A stretch of DNA of 17,035 bases from CAVPRW01 sp046727435 [NCBI: bacterium] (GTDB taxonomy: Bacteria; Tectomicrobia; Entotheonellia; J063). Positions 15,755-17,035 of the stretch are shown in pieces. Every line of letters begins with the position of its first letter. Within the stretch, counting starts at the first letter, position 1. The stretch is taken from contig JBKPCR010000517.1 of the NCBI GenBank assembly GCA_046727435.1, positions 1 to 17,035 of the forward strand, given 5' to 3'. Below the pieces are notes generated by a model, which saw nothing but the letters and a program-made list of their open reading frames with translations, had not been told where the DNA came from and searched no databases. Position numbers and translations under genes: made by a program.

Positions 15755-17035
15755 CTAAGGTAGTGCGTCGTCAGAGTTTTCGGGCTTTGTGTCTACATTC
15801 GAAACGTATCCCGAGCCGATCTGGATACCTACATAGGGTGCTATCGGCGAGGTTGAGATCTGCACTGCTGCCGGCTGGATGCTGTCCACACCATCCTTGC
15901 TCCAAACACCGAAGCCGGCAAAGGTTACGGTATCATACTCTCCTGGTGGCTCCTGTGACGTCAGCGAGTTGCCGAAACCCACCCATGTCAGGCCGTTCAG
16001 ATGGAACGAGCCGTTTTGAGTGTGGTTTACATATTCAAACTTCGCCAGGTGTTTGCTGGGATCACCAGGAATCACGTAGCTAAACGAGAAACGCTCACCT
16101 GTAGACGTCGCGATCACGTCTTCCACCTGGCCTTCTTTGACATAATGCGTGACGTCCTCATCCTGCACGGCCCGGACCCAGAGATAGGGATCAAGTCGTG
16201 AGGGACTTAGCACCGTAACAGTGGTTGTGAGGTTTGGCGTTGGGTACTTGAAGCCGCTTGGGTACGGTACGAGCACCGTGCTTTGGTAGCGAAAGACCAG
16301 TTGTCCGTTGTCGCCTTTTTGGAACCACGCAGGACCACGGAAAAAGAACGAGGATTTAGGTGTGCGCGGTTCGACGCGCAGCAGCGCGTAGATGATATTG
16401 ACGTTGATAAAACCGCGATGGAGCATCTCGTTAAGCAACCGCCCAGTCTTGAGATCAACCGCCCCTAAAGAGAGATCAAAGGGGTCATCAAGGACGGCCA
16501 AGTCATTCTGGACATAGGTACGTAGCGGAAACCGCAGCACCGCATTAAAGCCTCTTGGACCGGGGGGCAGCGGCGCAGGAAAGGTCTCAGAGATCGGAGA
16601 ATCGGGCAAAGGAGCCAATACCCCGCCAGGATTCAGATGCAATACGGCGACAGGAACGGAGCCGCCAGAGGGTTCACCGAACTGGATCAGGGCCCGCCCG
16701 AGGACGTGTGAGCGGCCCGTTGCAGGCCCCCCGAACTCTGGGACGTCCAGACTAAACTTGTCACCAAAGCAGCTGTTGTGGGTGTGTAGAGTGAGTTCCT
16801 GCATCGTATTGAACGGGATATCCGGGAGGTCCTCTTGCCCGGTCGGCGCCTCCGGCTCCTTGGTGCTGAAGTGCAGGTGCGGATGCATGACCGTCCCCTT
16901 GGACGGAATCGTGGCATATTGTTGTGTTGGACCAACAACGGGCAGAGGCCAACGAATATCCTTGCTAAAGGAGCCCAGCGGCACGAAGGTCGAGCCGTAA
17001 AAAGTGAAATCCAGCAGCCCATCGGACCGCTGCTC
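15755..17035 (-). CDS. Uncharacterised protein, N-terminal end outside the window
   Basis: The frame is open from the right edge to the stop at 15755, giving 426 visible residues; the true start lies beyond the window, since the frame continues upstream of the GTG at 16984 with plausible sequence (LLDFTFYGSTFVPLGS). I do not recognise the family. It is strand-rich and Pro/Gly-rich with no membrane segments, e.g. PHLHFSTKEPEAP near the visible start, RGFNAVLRFPLRTYV in the middle and a C-terminal YDTVTFAGFGVWSKDG block. The look is of a beta-sandwich or lipocalin-like binding protein rather than an enzyme with a known motif. It ends 72 bases before the 456-residue gene and is probably in the same transcript. 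Confidence 0.82.
   Translation of the reverse strand, partial: EQRSDGLLDFTFYGSTFVPLGSFSKDIRWPLPVVGPTQQYATIPSKGTVMHPHLHFSTKEPEAPTGQEDLPDIPFNTMQELTLHTHNSCFGDKFSLDVPEFGGPATGRSHVLGRALIQFGEPSGGSVPVAVLHLNPGGVLAPLPDSPISETFPAPLPPGPRGFNAVLRFPLRTYVQNDLAVLDDPFDLSLGAVDLKTGRLLNEMLHRGFINVNIIYALLRVEPRTPKSSFFFRGPAWFQKGDNGQLVFRYQSTVLVPYPSGFKYPTPNLTTTVTVLSPSRLDPYLWVRAVQDEDVTHYVKEGQVEDVIATSTGERFSFSYVIPGDPSKHLAKFEYVNHTQNGSFHLNGLTWVGFGNSLTSQEPPGEYDTVTFAGFGVWSKDGVDSIQPAAVQISTSPIAPYVGIQIGSGYVSNVDTKPENSDDALP

Overview
This window is a moderately GC-rich bacterial segment in which every gene I can support reads on the minus strand, so genes are described here in transcription order, from high to low coordinates. The organism cannot be named from the sequence. 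The gene types (ASPIC/UnbV repeat protein, carotenoid oxygenase, halogenase-like flavoprotein, FabZ, patatin, DinB proteins) suggest the accessory or secondary-metabolism part of an environmental bacterium. There are no tRNA, rRNA, CRISPR or phage genes.

Right part (17035-11392): an uncharacterised protein cut by the window edge, then a tightly packed set. A 456-residue helical protein shows a pattern like the DUF1702 family of enediyne clusters. A 427-residue protein of unknown family follows, then a complete patatin-like lipase. The last two junctions are 4-base ATGA stop/start overlaps. Behind the lipase lies a 113-codon ORF that resembles only the middle of the patatin and lacks the catalytic residues.

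Centre (11293-8085): an intact halogenase-like FAD monooxygenase and an intact FabZ dehydratase sit among gene wreckage. The wreckage comprises a 50-codon remnant of a second carotenoid oxygenase, an internally deleted fabG joined to the C-terminal end of a third patatin, and the N-terminal helix-turn-helix part of an IS630-type transposase. The likely history is an ancestral cluster with duplicated patatin and carotenoid oxygenase genes and a fabZ-fabG pair that lost members by deletion, possibly helped by an insertion sequence.

Left part (8023-1): a thioredoxin-fold redoxin, a large TPR/FG-GAP/UnbV protein, an intact carotenoid cleavage oxygenase, a DinB-like protein, a CPA2-type cation/proton antiporter, a second DinB-like protein with a premature amber codon, and the N-terminal part of a DAO-type FAD oxidoreductase that runs off the left edge.

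Working model (inference): the genes may act together on a fatty-acid- or polyene-derived lipid. FabZ (and formerly FabG) would handle chain reduction and dehydration, the flavoprotein and carotenoid oxygenase oxidative tailoring, and patatin acyl hydrolysis or transfer, with the unknown proteins carrying the cluster-specific chemistry. The pairing of a UnbV protein with a DUF1702-like protein recalls two accessory genes of enediyne clusters, but no polyketide synthase is visible here.
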